64,000 nt of DNA from Pseudomonas sp. DC1.2 (lineage in GTDB: Bacteria; Pseudomonadota; Gammaproteobacteria; Pseudomonadales; Pseudomonadaceae). The notes beneath the pieces are model-generated. The model worked only from the letters and a program-made list of their open reading frames with translations, ran no database searches and had not been told where the DNA came from. The stretch covers positions 1,369,001-1,433,000 of the forward strand of contig NZ_CP133782.1 of the NCBI RefSeq assembly GCF_034351645.1, in the 5' to 3' direction. The translations under genes were made by a program, and so were the position numbers. The first letter of the stretch is position 1. Each line of letters starts with the position of its first letter. Shown here in pieces: positions 35,666-45,095 of this stretch.

Positions 35666-36880
35666 ATGTCTGTCACCACCACTCCCGCCAGCCTCGTGCC
35701 GGATCATCACGCGCAGTTCATCGACCTGTTGCAAACCAGTCTCGACCACAACGCCTTCATTAAACTGGTGCTGGCCAAGTACGTCGGCACCGAGGTAGAT
35801 CTGCAGCGGCTGATCATCAAGCAACTCACGGTCAAGGATCAACCTTGCCTGTCCTTCGTCTATCGCTACAAGACCCGCGATATCACCAAGAATTTTGCGG
35901 TGGCTGAAGGGGTGTTGGCCATCGCTGCGTTGCTGCCGGACGCGTTTAAAAATGCGCATTTATTGTCCCTGACTGACGAAGCTCAGCTGGAATACAGTAA
36001 AAAGGGCAAATCTTCGCTGTTCAAGAGCAAACCTCAGCAATTGCGCGAGGTGCCGTCCGCCGAGCACAATCGCGAGAAAAACCGCTTCCTCGACCTCAGC
36101 CGGCCATTCCTCAAGGACCTGGGCGTGACCAATGCGCAGCAGGAGCTGATCCCGTCGATGTCGCGCAAGTGGAAGCAGATCAACAAGTTCATCGAAGTCT
36201 TCAGCCATGCGTTGACCACCTCGCCCCTGGCACTGGATAAACCAGTGCGCGTCGCGGACTTCGGGTCGGGCAAGGGTTACCTGACGTTCGCGATTCACGA
36301 CTATCTGCGTAATACCTTGAAGGCGGAAGGCGAAGTCACCGGCGTTGAGCTGCGCGAAGAGATGGTGCAGTTGTGCAATACCGCCGCCGCGAAACTGGAG
36401 CATCCGGGGCTGGTGTTTAAGTGCGGCGATGTGCGCAGCGTCGCGCCGAGCGAACTGGACGTGATGATTGCCTTGCATGCCTGCGACATCGCGACCGATT
36501 ACGCGATTCACAGCGGTATCCGCTCCGGCGCTGCAATCATCATGTGCTCGCCGTGCTGTCACAAACAGATCCGTCTGCAAATCCAGAGCCCAGCGCTGCT
36601 CAAGCCGATGCTGCAATATGGCCTGCACCTTGGCCAGCAAGCGGAAATGGTCACCGACAGCTTGCGTGCATTGTTCCTTGAAGCCTGTGGTTACGAGACC
36701 AAGGTGTTTGAGTTCATCTCGCTGGACCACACCAACAAGAACAAGATGATCCTGGCGGTCAAACGCGCAGAACCGGTGGACCCGACTCAGCTGTTGGTGA
36801 AAATCGAAGAACTGAAGGCCTTTTACCAAATCACCGAACATTGCCTCGAAACCCTGTTGCGGGCTGACAGCTACCTCTGA
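35666..36880 (+). CDS. SAM-dependent methyltransferase (Methyltransf_32-like)
   Basis: A 404-residue protein with an N-terminal domain of unknown type (about residues 1-165) and a Rossmann methyltransferase domain. The SAM-binding motif I is VADFGSGKGYLTFAIHDYL (about 192-210), and HACDIATDYAI and CSPCCHKQIRLQ follow. The PCCHK motif is characteristic of the PF13679 group, which includes eukaryotic GSTCD and METTL25-type proteins. The substrate is unknown; RNA or protein is likely from the family. ATG at 35666 follows the second TPM gene by 46 bases. Confidence 0.8.
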   Translation: MSVTTTPASLVPDHHAQFIDLLQTSLDHNAFIKLVLAKYVGTEVDLQRLIIKQLTVKDQPCLSFVYRYKTRDITKNFAVAEGVLAIAALLPDAFKNAHLLSLTDEAQLEYSKKGKSSLFKSKPQQLREVPSAEHNREKNRFLDLSRPFLKDLGVTNAQQELIPSMSRKWKQINKFIEVFSHALTTSPLALDKPVRVADFGSGKGYLTFAIHDYLRNTLKAEGEVTGVELREEMVQLCNTAAAKLEHPGLVFKCGDVRSVAPSELDVMIALHACDIATDYAIHSGIRSGAAIIMCSPCCHKQIRLQIQSPALLKPMLQYGLHLGQQAEMVTDSLRALFLEACGYETKVFEFISLDHTNKNKMILAVKRAEPVDPTQLLVKIEELKAFYQITEHCLETLLRADSYL

Positions 36881-36890
36881 CCCGGTGGGC

Positions 36891-36972
36891 GTGAGCCGGC
36901 TCGCGAAGGCGCAGTGTTAGTCAGTGCAAATGTGCGATGTTATGCCCCCTTCGCGAGGTGGCTCGCTCGCAC
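36891..36972. repeat. Inverted pair of REP units
   Basis: GTGAGCCGGCTCGCGAAGGC starting at 36891 is mirrored by CCTTCGCGAGGTGGCTCGCT from 36948, with a unique spacer of about 36 bases. Such inverted doublets (REPINs) are mobile in Pseudomonas through a RAYT transposase; none is in this window. The right unit overlaps the last codons of the convergent DMT transporter gene, which may have gained its C-terminus from the repeat. Confidence 0.65.
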
Positions 36973-37845
36973 ATTGGGTTTGATTGCGGTCTTGCGCCCC
37001 ACCATCACCGTCGCAATTACGCCGACCGCAAACAGCCAGGTGATCGGCTCAATGTGTTCGCCAAAGAACAACGCGGAAAACGCGATCGTGAAGAATATTT
37101 GCAGTAACTGGATCTGACTGACCCGCGCAATACCGCCCATCGCCAGCCCGGCGTACCAGGCAAAGAAGCCGAAGAACTGCGAAAACAGCGAGACGTAGCC
37201 AAAGGCCCACCAGGTCTTGGCAGAAATCGCCCCCTCATGTTGCAAGGCTAAATACATCACTGGCCCGATCAACAAAGGCGTCGAGAGCACCAGCGCCCAG
37301 CAGATCACTTGCCAGCCGCCCATCTCCTTGGCCAGCCGGCCCCCCTCAGCGTAGCCCAGCCCGCCGATGGCAATCGCTCCAAGCATCAGCAAGTCACCGG
37401 CCTGAATACTGCCGGCACCGCTGATCAGTGCATAAACGAGTACGAGCGCACTGCCGAGTGCGGCGCAGGCCCAGAAGGCTTTTGAGGGGCGCTCATGGGA
37501 CAGCCACGCGGCATACAGCGCGACGCACAGCGGCTGTAAACCGTTGACCAATGCGCCGTGGGACGCCGGCAAGGTTTGCATGGCCCAGGCCGAGAGCACC
37601 GGAAAGCCCAAGATTACCCCAGCGATCACCAGGCACAGGCCTTTGACCTGCGTCCACGTTGGCCATTTCTCGCGGCGCCACAACAGCAGCAGCCCCGCCG
37701 GAACCGCCGCGAACAACGCCCGACCCAGGCCGTTGAGCAACGGATGGAGTTCCTGCACGACGATGCGCGTGAAGGGTAGGGTGAGGCTGAAAATCACAAC
37801 CCCGAGCAGGCCGAGGGCCATGCCGGTGTTTTCGCGTGAGGACAT
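36940..37845 (-). CDS. DMT-superfamily (EamA) transporter
   Basis: A 301-residue inner-membrane protein with ten predicted helices in two EamA repeats (about residues 8-135 and 148-280). It begins MSSRENTGMALGLLGVVIF. EamA proteins usually export metabolites or amino acids; no substrate can be read from the sequence. The C-terminal tail (VRASHLAKGA) lies within a REP unit. The gene converges on the methyltransferase gene. Confidence 0.85.
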   Translation of the reverse strand: MSSRENTGMALGLLGVVIFSLTLPFTRIVVQELHPLLNGLGRALFAAVPAGLLLLWRREKWPTWTQVKGLCLVIAGVILGFPVLSAWAMQTLPASHGALVNGLQPLCVALYAAWLSHERPSKAFWACAALGSALVLVYALISGAGSIQAGDLLMLGAIAIGGLGYAEGGRLAKEMGGWQVICWALVLSTPLLIGPVMYLALQHEGAISAKTWWAFGYVSLFSQFFGFFAWYAGLAMGGIARVSQIQLLQIFFTIAFSALFFGEHIEPITWLFAVGVIATVMVGRKTAIKPNVRASHLAKGA

Positions 37846-38073
37846 GAGCGGGGACCAGAATTCAGGGGGGGGAAGAGTCTTTATCTAGCCATAAAGCCTT
37901 GGGTTTGGCGCTTACAGCTAGGCACAGAAATATCCGTACAGTTTGAGAACGCCATCGCGAGCCTGTCCGCGATGAACCATAACGCCGTAGTAACTGGTTA
38001 TTACCCGACCCGGTGGATAAGGACTACCTTGAGGACTCCGTAAGCCAATGTATTTCCCTGAGGAGTCCTGCCC

Positions 38074-38655
<582 letters not shown>

Positions 38656-38669
38656 CGGGGGACACCTGC

Positions 38670-38972
38670 ATGTGCGAGCTCTACGTCAAAGCCGATCCTA
38701 TCCTCTACGAGTCGCGCTCTCGTTCGCTGCGCATCTGCGGGGTAGTGACCACGCTGCGGCTGGAGAACCAGTTCTGGGACATCCTCAGCGAAATTGCTGA
38801 GGTGGACGGTATGACCACCAACCAGTTGATCGCCAAGCTGTATCAAGAGGTGATGGACTATCGCGGTGAAGCGGTCAATTTTGCTTCGTTTCTGCGGGTG
38901 AGTTGTACCCGTTATTTAAGCCAGCGCCGGGTACCGGTGCCAGAGCTGTCAGTGGTAAGGGCGGTGAAATAG
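38670..38972 (+). CDS. Ribbon-helix-helix domain protein, 100 residues
   Basis: The protein begins MCELYVKADPILYESRSRSLRICGV, and the segment GVVTTLRLENQFWDILSEIAEVDGMTTNQLI (about residues 24-54) matches the RHH_4 pattern: a beta-strand that enters the DNA groove followed by two helices. It is likely a small DNA-binding regulator, common in pseudomonads and rhizobia. ATG at 38670 follows GGGGGACACC. It forms a probable operon with the DJ-1 gene and might regulate it. Confidence 0.8.
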   Translation: MCELYVKADPILYESRSRSLRICGVVTTLRLENQFWDILSEIAEVDGMTTNQLIAKLYQEVMDYRGEAVNFASFLRVSCTRYLSQRRVPVPELSVVRAVK

Positions 38973-38991
38973 CGTCGCCCCTATCGCAGGC

Positions 38992-40011
38992 TTAGGCTTC
39001 GACCGGCACCGATAATTTTGGGCTACCCAGCGCGTGGGTCTTGGCGTCAAAAAACCGCAACGCGACCCCCGTGCCCTCAAACACCTTCGCGTAATGCCGC
39101 TTCTGATGCTCAATGAACGCCTTGCTACGCGGGTTGACCGAGATCGCCACAACCTTCGGTTTCGCCTGGCGCAAGGCATCAATGATGTGGCTGTCCTGCT
39201 CGCCCAGTGCATGCCCGAACAGGCACAAATCATCGCCGTGCCCGAGTAACTGGTCGTAGCAAAAAGACAGGTAATCGGAGCTGCGAATAGTCTTGAGCTT
39301 GTCCTGCGCCGGCCCTTCGTTGACAAACAAGGGCACGTCATCCAGCGTTTTGATTGTGTTGTTGATGGCGAAACTGCCCAGCAGCGTGCCTTCTGTGGAC
39401 ATCAATTTACGCGCTGTGCCGTCCTGATTGCGCACCAGGTGTAGGCCTCCGTGCAGGTACAACAAACGGGTCTTGTCGGTCCCACTGGCGCTCAGTTCGA
39501 AGCGGGGCTCGTTGCCATGGAACAGGTCTGTGATGGTGTCAGCGCTGTGCTGAATCGCCCAGTAATTCAGCAAGTCGTAGTTGGTGGTGAACACGGTCCG
39601 GTAGCGGCCCAGCTCTTGACTGATCGTGGCCAATGTCGAAGGCACTACCAGGCGCCACGGAATATGCACCGCATGCACGGTGTTGATCAGCGCTTCCTTG
39701 ATCGCGTAATAGCGATTGCGCGGAGCTGCGGAGCTGACGGCCAGGGCTTTGTTCACGCGGCTGGTGGTTTTCAGCGCGCTGAGCACTTGCTCGAAACTAC
39801 GGGTTTGCAGGGCGTCGAAGACGCTCAGCTCGGACTGGCTCAGGGGCTTTTCTTCGACGGTGCGCGCGTTTTCGAACAGCGAATCGTAGCCAAAGTCGTC
39901 CCATACCACACGGCTGGCGCCATTGCCCACCAGTAGGCCGCTGAAAGACGCGCTGCTGCGCAAGGCGTTCCAGTCTTCAAGTTGGGCGTCGACATCCTGG
40001 AAATCGGTCAT
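38992..40011 (-). CDS. DUF4917 protein with a SIR2-like fold
   Basis: A 339-residue cytoplasmic protein. Its motifs follow the SIR2-like NAD-binding layout: LLVGNGAS (residues 26-33), FTTNYD (141-146), YLHGGLH (185-191) and FGHALGEQDSHI (265-276). This matches the DUF4917 family, whose biochemical role is not established to my knowledge. SIR2-like domains elsewhere cleave NAD, notably in phage-defence proteins. Here the gene stands alone, convergent with the RHH gene and divergent from an alcohol dehydrogenase, with no second defence gene nearby. Confidence 0.8.
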   Translation of the reverse strand: MTDFQDVDAQLEDWNALRSSASFSGLLVGNGASRVVWDDFGYDSLFENARTVEEKPLSQSELSVFDALQTRSFEQVLSALKTTSRVNKALAVSSAAPRNRYYAIKEALINTVHAVHIPWRLVVPSTLATISQELGRYRTVFTTNYDLLNYWAIQHSADTITDLFHGNEPRFELSASGTDKTRLLYLHGGLHLVRNQDGTARKLMSTEGTLLGSFAINNTIKTLDDVPLFVNEGPAQDKLKTIRSSDYLSFCYDQLLGHGDDLCLFGHALGEQDSHIIDALRQAKPKVVAISVNPRSKAFIEHQKRHYAKVFEGTGVALRFFDAKTHALGSPKLSVPVEA

Positions 40012-40168
40012 TGCGTTCGTCGTCTCAAAGCAAAAGGTCTGATGGGCGGCGACTTTATCACGACCCGCAGTTGAGCCAGATCAAGATACGTTGTGACTGA
40101 TCGGTCGATCCTGTGGGCATCCGCTGGATCGGCGCTGTCGATTTGGCCCATCGCCAGGAGATTCGCTC

Positions 40169-41317
40169 ATGAGCAGTACGTTTTTTATTCCCGCCGTGAA
40201 CATCATGGGCACTGGTTGCCTGGATGAAGCCATGGAAGCCATTCGCAAGTACGGTTTTCGCAAGGCGCTGATCGTCACCGACGCCGGCTTGGCCAAGGCC
40301 GGCGTCGCCGCGATGATTGCCGATAAGCTGGCGATGCAGGACATCGATTCGGTAATTTTCGACGGCGTCAAACCTAACCCCAACATCAGCAACGTCGAAA
40401 AGGGCCTGGGCCTGCTCAAGGAAACCCAGTGTGATTTCGTGGTGTCCTTGGGCGGCGGTTCGCCCCACGACTGTGCCAAGGGCATTGCCCTGTGCGCGAC
40501 CAACGGTGGGCAGATCCGCGACTATGAAGGCGTCGATCAATCCGAGACGCCGCAACTGCCGCTGATCGCCATTAACACCACGGCCGGCACCGCGAGCGAG
40601 ATGACCCGCTTTTGCATCATTACCGACGAATCGCGCCACGTGAAAATGGCCATCGTCGACCGCAACGTGACGCCATTACTGTCGGTCAACGATCCGGCGT
40701 TGATGGTGGCCATGCCCAAGGGACTGACTGCTGCCACCGGGATGGATGCACTGACTCACGCTATCGAAGCCTATGTGTCGACTGCCGCCAACCCGATCAC
40801 CGATGCCTGCGCGCTCAAGGCGATGACGCTGATCAGTAACAACCTGCGCTTGGCTGTGCGTGAGGGCAGCGACGTCGTTGCCCGCGAGAACATGGCCTAC
40901 GCGCAGTTCCTTGCCGGCATGGCGTTCAACAATGCTTCCCTTGGCTACGTGCATGCCATGGCCCACCAGTTGGGCGGTTTCTACGACCTGCCTCACGGCG
41001 TGTGCAATGCCGTGTTGCTGCCCCATGTGCAAAGCTTCAATGCCTTGGTGTGTGCCGCTCGCCTGACTGATGTGGCCCACGCCATGGGCGCTGATGTGGT
41101 CGGTCTCAGCCCGGAAGAAGGCGCTCAGTTGGCCATCACGACGATCCGTTGCCTGGCGGCAGACGTGGACATTCCTGCCGGTTTGCGTGAACTCGGCGCC
41201 AGTCTCAACGACATCCCGATCCTCGCGACCAACGCGCTGAAAGATGCCTGTGGCCTGACTAACCCGCGGGCAGCTGATCAGCGCCAGATCGAGGAGATTT
41301 TCCGCAGCGCGTTCTAA
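40169..41317 (+). CDS. yiaY: Iron-containing alcohol dehydrogenase (YiaY-like)
   Basis: A 382-residue group III alcohol dehydrogenase with NAD(P) and a divalent metal. The cofactor motif is [14 protein letters not shown] (about residues 95-108). The metal ligands are in [13 protein letters not shown] (an Asp and a His) and [14 protein letters not shown] (two His). It is highly similar to E. coli YiaY and Pseudomonas ErcA-type enzymes. ATG at 40169 has an AGGAGA site. It is a single-gene unit, and the physiological substrate is uncertain. Confidence 0.88.
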   Translation: MSSTFFIPAVNIMGTGCLDEAMEAIRKYGFRKALIVTDAGLAKAGVAAMIADKLAMQDIDSVIFDGVKPNPNISNVEKGLGLLKETQCDFVVSLGGGSPHDCAKGIALCATNGGQIRDYEGVDQSETPQLPLIAINTTAGTASEMTRFCIITDESRHVKMAIVDRNVTPLLSVNDPALMVAMPKGLTAATGMDALTHAIEAYVSTAANPITDACALKAMTLISNNLRLAVREGSDVVARENMAYAQFLAGMAFNNASLGYVHAMAHQLGGFYDLPHGVCNAVLLPHVQSFNALVCAARLTDVAHAMGADVVGLSPEEGAQLAITTIRCLAADVDIPAGLRELGASLNDIPILATNALKDACGLTNPRAADQRQIEEIFRSAF

Positions 41318-41365
41318 GTAGCGTTACAGCTGGGCGTGTGCTCAGTTGCATGAGAAAACGCACCG

Positions 41366-42649
41366 CTATAAGTGATGCAATGGTGGCCGGGGCTCACTTG
41401 AGTCTTCTGGGCCGGGCGCCGTAACGTCACGGCCATGTGGGCGTAACAGCTCGGTCACGAGCGCACAAAAGTGGCGGATCAGGGGTGGCTCCATGTCGGC
41501 GCGCAGGGTGATCCTGAGCGCCGCGTTGCCGTGGGCTACGGCTGGAAAAAAGACTGCTGAGGTGAAAAACCCCTGGTTGGCCAATTCGATTGCAATGCGG
41601 TTGGCCAGTGCTGCTTCACCACAGTTGACCAGTCGAATCGGCAGATTGCTCTTTTGCTGGTCGGTGCTGATCAAACTGTCAAAGAGTCGGATATTGAGCT
41701 GAAGCTTTTGCTGCAATGCGGCAAATTCCGAGGTGCGGTGCAACTGAATCGATGCTCTACCTGCGCCGATGGCCGCGCTGTTGAGGTTTTGCGAACCGTA
41801 GCTGGGGCCTCCATAACGGGCCAAGAGTTTTCGCTGCCGTTCGCTGCCCAACATCACCAAGCCGCCGCTGGCGCCAAACGATTTGGCCAGCGAGGCGACG
41901 ATCAGACAATCCTCTTCCAGCGCGTCCATCCTGGGACGCACCAGACCTGCGCCAAAGGCACCTACTGTGGAAAGTGCGTGGGATTCGTCGAGGTATAGAA
42001 AAAGCCCATAACGGTTCTTCAGGTACAACAGACTGTCCAGGTCGGCCACCCCGCCCATGCTATAGGCGCTGTCGGTGACATAGACCAGCGTGGTGTACCG
42101 CTGACAAAGTTTCTCCAGGAAATCCATGTCGTTATGCGGCGCTGTCAGTACCGAGGTTTCGTCCGCGCACGCTGCTTTGAGGTGGCTCATGGAGTCATGC
42201 GCCAGACGGTCGAAAACCATCACCGGAGGACGGTTTTGCGTGAAGACGCCGCTGGCCAGCAACGGCAGAATCGCAGTGCTGGCGGCGCTGCACGACAAGG
42301 TGCTCAGGCAGTGGGTTCCGAACAATTGCGACAGCTCTGTTTCGTACCGCTCAAGCAGTGCCAACTTGCACTGGTTCTTCGCGTTGGCGACGCCCAGGGT
42401 GCCGGTTTCCAGCAGACTGGCGATAGCGCCGTCGAGTATATGGGGATGGTGTTCCAGCCCCAGATAAGACGTTGTACTGAAATGATGAAACTCGCGTCCG
42501 TGTTGATCGAGCATGCGGTTAGGGCTTTTGATGTCAACGTTGAGTCCCGAAATCTTTCCGGCTTCGGCAGTTTCCCAATCGTGATCGGCCAACGAGATGA
42601 GGTGGCGGTAGTGGCTGAAAGTATGTGTCGCGTGTGGGGGCAGGTTCAT
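41366..42649 (-). CDS. Orphan alpha-oxoamine synthase (PLP enzyme, BioF/CqsA-like)
   Basis: A 427-residue fold-type I PLP enzyme of the alpha-oxoamine synthase family, which condenses an amino acid with an acyl thioester. DESH (residues 221-224) supplies the PLP-binding Asp and His; Lys256 in SLAKSF is the Schiff-base lysine; His151 (HDSM) stacks on the ring. Relatives include BioF, Kbl, ALA synthase and the quorum-signal synthase CqsA. It is longer than BioF (about 385), with extra residues at both ends, and no biotin, heme or serine pathway genes adjoin. The product cannot be deduced. No strong ribosome binding site precedes ATG 42649. Confidence 0.8.
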   Translation of the reverse strand: MNLPPHATHTFSHYRHLISLADHDWETAEAGKISGLNVDIKSPNRMLDQHGREFHHFSTTSYLGLEHHPHILDGAIASLLETGTLGVANAKNQCKLALLERYETELSQLFGTHCLSTLSCSAASTAILPLLASGVFTQNRPPVMVFDRLAHDSMSHLKAACADETSVLTAPHNDMDFLEKLCQRYTTLVYVTDSAYSMGGVADLDSLLYLKNRYGLFLYLDESHALSTVGAFGAGLVRPRMDALEEDCLIVASLAKSFGASGGLVMLGSERQRKLLARYGGPSYGSQNLNSAAIGAGRASIQLHRTSEFAALQQKLQLNIRLFDSLISTDQQKSNLPIRLVNCGEAALANRIAIELANQGFFTSAVFFPAVAHGNAALRITLRADMEPPLIRHFCALVTELLRPHGRDVTAPGPEDSSEPRPPLHHL

Positions 42650-42888
42650 GTGCAGGTAACAGTCCTTGAGTGAAGCGATCCGTGGATTTGTTGCAATTTG
42701 TGTGTGTTGCTGGACTTTATAGAGACTCCTGCCGAGCTTTGAATCAGCTGTTTCTGGTAGTGCTGAGAGTTACCGGATAATTTGCTGTAGGACGATGACC
42801 TTGGGCGGGCGGGCAATTGGATGGCGGCGGCACATTGAAACCGGGTTAACCTGCCGATTCAGCCGCCGCCTAACTGTCGAGTCCTTCC

Positions 42889-43797
42889 ATGCTGCAAAAA
42901 AGCCTGATTCGCCGCCTCGATCTGCTGACCCTCCAACTGTTCGTCGCCGTCCACGAAGAGGGCACCCTGACCCGTGCGGCAGCCCGGGAATCGATTGCGG
43001 TATCGGCGGCCAGCAAGCGCCTGATGGAACTGGAGGAAGCGTTCGGGATCAGCCTGTTTGTGCGTCAAGCCAAAGGGATGAGCCTCACGCCGGCCGGTGA
43101 AACCCTGCTGCACCATGCCCGGCAGATGTTGTTCAACGTCGAAAAAATGGGACTTGAACTGGGCGAGCACAGCCATGGCATTCGCGGTTACGTGCGGATG
43201 CTCGCGAACCTGTCAGCAATCATCCAGTTTCTGCCTGAAGACTTGCGTGGCTTTTCCGAACGTCATCCTCAGGTCAAGACCGACCTCGAAGAGCGGCCCA
43301 GTTGCGGGGTGATTCAGGGCGTACTCGACGGTGTGGCGGACTTTGGGATCTGTTCCAGCGACTGTGATTTCAAAGGGCTGCACAGCGTGCTGTATCGCCA
43401 GGACAAACTGGTGGTATTGATGCCGACCGATCATCCGTTGGCGAGCCGTTCAGCGCTGGCTTTTGCCGATACGCTGGGCAGCGATTACGTGGGGTTGCAC
43501 GCCGCCAGTTCGATCAATATGCGCACCCATGCTGCGGCTCGCAAGGCCGGTAAGGTGCTGCGTCTGCGGATCCATGTGCCGGGGTTCGATGCAATGTGCC
43601 GGATGGTCCAGGCCAACATGGGCATCGGTATTCTGCCGCACAGGGCTTATGAGTTGTTTGGCCGGGCGTTGGGGTTGCACGCGGTGCCATTGACGGATGA
43701 CTGGTCGGATCGAGCCTTGATGCTCGTCGTGCGCGATGAAGCAGGGTTGTCGCCGGTGAGCCGGATGTTGTTTGAGGAGTTGCGCGAAGAGAGCTGA
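42889..43797 (+). CDS. LysR-family regulator, probably of the CaiB/HMG-CoA lyase operon
   Basis: A 302-residue LysR-type regulator. The winged helix-turn-helix covers about residues 8-66 (LTRAAARESIAVSAASKRLMELE), and the periplasmic-binding-like effector domain covers about 92-300. It reads in the same direction as, and just before, the CaiB-type gene, which is its likely target. A perfect hairpin directly after its stop probably separates the transcripts. Confidence 0.88.
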   Translation: MLQKSLIRRLDLLTLQLFVAVHEEGTLTRAAARESIAVSAASKRLMELEEAFGISLFVRQAKGMSLTPAGETLLHHARQMLFNVEKMGLELGEHSHGIRGYVRMLANLSAIIQFLPEDLRGFSERHPQVKTDLEERPSCGVIQGVLDGVADFGICSSDCDFKGLHSVLYRQDKLVVLMPTDHPLASRSALAFADTLGSDYVGLHAASSINMRTHAAARKAGKVLRLRIHVPGFDAMCRMVQANMGIGILPHRAYELFGRALGLHAVPLTDDWSDRALMLVVRDEAGLSPVSRMLFEELREES

Positions 43798-43818
43798 GCG
43801 TTCGTGCTTCACGAACGC
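43798..43818 (+). terminator. Hairpin directly after the LysR gene
   Basis: GCGTTCGTG at 43798-43806 and CACGAACGC at 43810-43818 form a perfect 9-bp stem with a three-base loop, beginning on the base after the stop codon. It lacks a T-run, so it may be an attenuator or a 3'-end stabiliser rather than a full stop. Confidence 0.5.
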
Positions 43819-43901
43819 CCGTTGCTAACTGAGGGTTGGATTCCTGAGCGCTGTGTCCTCTAGCCTTGGCCACATATTCCAAGAATAAGAGGTATCCCGC
43901 G

Positions 43902-45095
43902 ATGACGGCCCCCCTGAGCGCAATCAAGGTGATCGAGATCGGTACGCTGATCGCTGCACCGTTCGCCGCCCGCATACTCGCCGAGTTCGGTGCCGAGGTG
44001 ATCAAGATCGAAGCCATGGGCCAGGGCGACCCGCTGCGCAAATGGCGCAAGTTGCATGAAGGCACGTCGTTGTGGTGGTACCTGCAATCGCGAAACAAAA
44101 AATCCCTGGCGCTTAATCTCAAATCCGCCGAAGGCATTGAACTGGTCAAGCAACTGGCGACCAGCGCTGATGTGCTGATCGAAAATCTGCGCCCCGGCGC
44201 TCTGGAAAAACTGGGTTTGGGCTGGGACGTGCTGCATGCGCTGAACCCCAACCTGACGTTGGTGCGGATTTCCGGGTACGGCCAGACTGGCCCGTACCGC
44301 GATCGCCCCGGTTTCGGTGCCATTGGCGAGGCCATGGGGGGCATCCGCTACACCACCGGCAATCCTGATTCGCCACCGGCCCGGGTCGGCGTCAGTCTCG
44401 GCGACTCGCTGGCTTCGCTGCACGCGGTGATCGGTGCGTTGATGTCATTACTGCGGGTCAAGACCGGGCAGGGCCTAGGCCAGGTGGTAGACGTCTCGCT
44501 GGCCGAAAGTGTGTTCAACGTCATGGAAAGCCTGGTGCCGGAATACGACCTGCAAGGCCATATACGCGAGCGCAGCGGAGGCGCCCTGCCAGGCATTGCA
44601 CCTTCCAATACGTATTTGACGGCCGACGGTGCTTACGTGGTGATCGCCGGCAACAGTGACCCCATCTACCAGCGTCTGATGAATGTGATCGGTCGCAACG
44701 ACCTGGCCGCTGCGCCGGAATTTGCCCATAACGACGGGCGTGCCGCCAAGAGCAATGTGCTCGACGCGGCCATTACCCATTGGACCAGCAGCCTGCCCAT
44801 CGACGAGGTCCTGTTGGCGCTGGAGGCCGCTGAAGTCCCGGCCGGGCGCATCTATTCGGTCGCCGATATCGTCGCCGATCCGCACTATCAGGCGCGCGGC
44901 ATGCTGCTCGACGCGCAACTGCCTGGCGGTGCCACGGTGAAGATGCCGGGCATCGTGCCCAAACTCTCGCAAACCCCCGGCGGCGTGAACTGGTCCGGAC
45001 CTCAACTCGGTCAGCACACCGATGGCATCCTGGCCGGGCTGGGCTTGACGGGCCTGGACATCGAACGCTTGAAAGCAGCAGGAGTGGTGCAATGA
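43902..45095 (+). CDS. CaiB/BaiF family (class III) CoA-transferase
   Basis: A 397-residue class III CoA-transferase, starting MTAPLSAIKVIEIGTLIAAP. Conserved segments are FGAEVIKIEAMGQGDPLRKW, NKKSLALNLKSAEG and ENLRPGALEKLGLG. These enzymes move CoA between carboxylic acids through an aspartyl intermediate. I chose the ATG at 43902 with an AAGAGG site. Its stop overlaps the start of the HMG-CoA lyase gene (ATGA), so it probably activates the substrate of that lyase, for example 3-hydroxy-3-methylglutarate. That assignment is inference. Confidence 0.87.
   Translation: MTAPLSAIKVIEIGTLIAAPFAARILAEFGAEVIKIEAMGQGDPLRKWRKLHEGTSLWWYLQSRNKKSLALNLKSAEGIELVKQLATSADVLIENLRPGALEKLGLGWDVLHALNPNLTLVRISGYGQTGPYRDRPGFGAIGEAMGGIRYTTGNPDSPPARVGVSLGDSLASLHAVIGALMSLLRVKTGQGLGQVVDVSLAESVFNVMESLVPEYDLQGHIRERSGGALPGIAPSNTYLTADGAYVVIAGNSDPIYQRLMNVIGRNDLAAAPEFAHNDGRAAKSNVLDAAITHWTSSLPIDEVLLALEAAEVPAGRIYSVADIVADPHYQARGMLLDAQLPGGATVKMPGIVPKLSQTPGGVNWSGPQLGQHTDGILAGLGLTGLDIERLKAAGVVQ

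Noticed and set aside
36421..36749. Small forward frames inside the methyltransferase gene
   Set aside because: They overlap a conserved domain in another frame and lack start signals.
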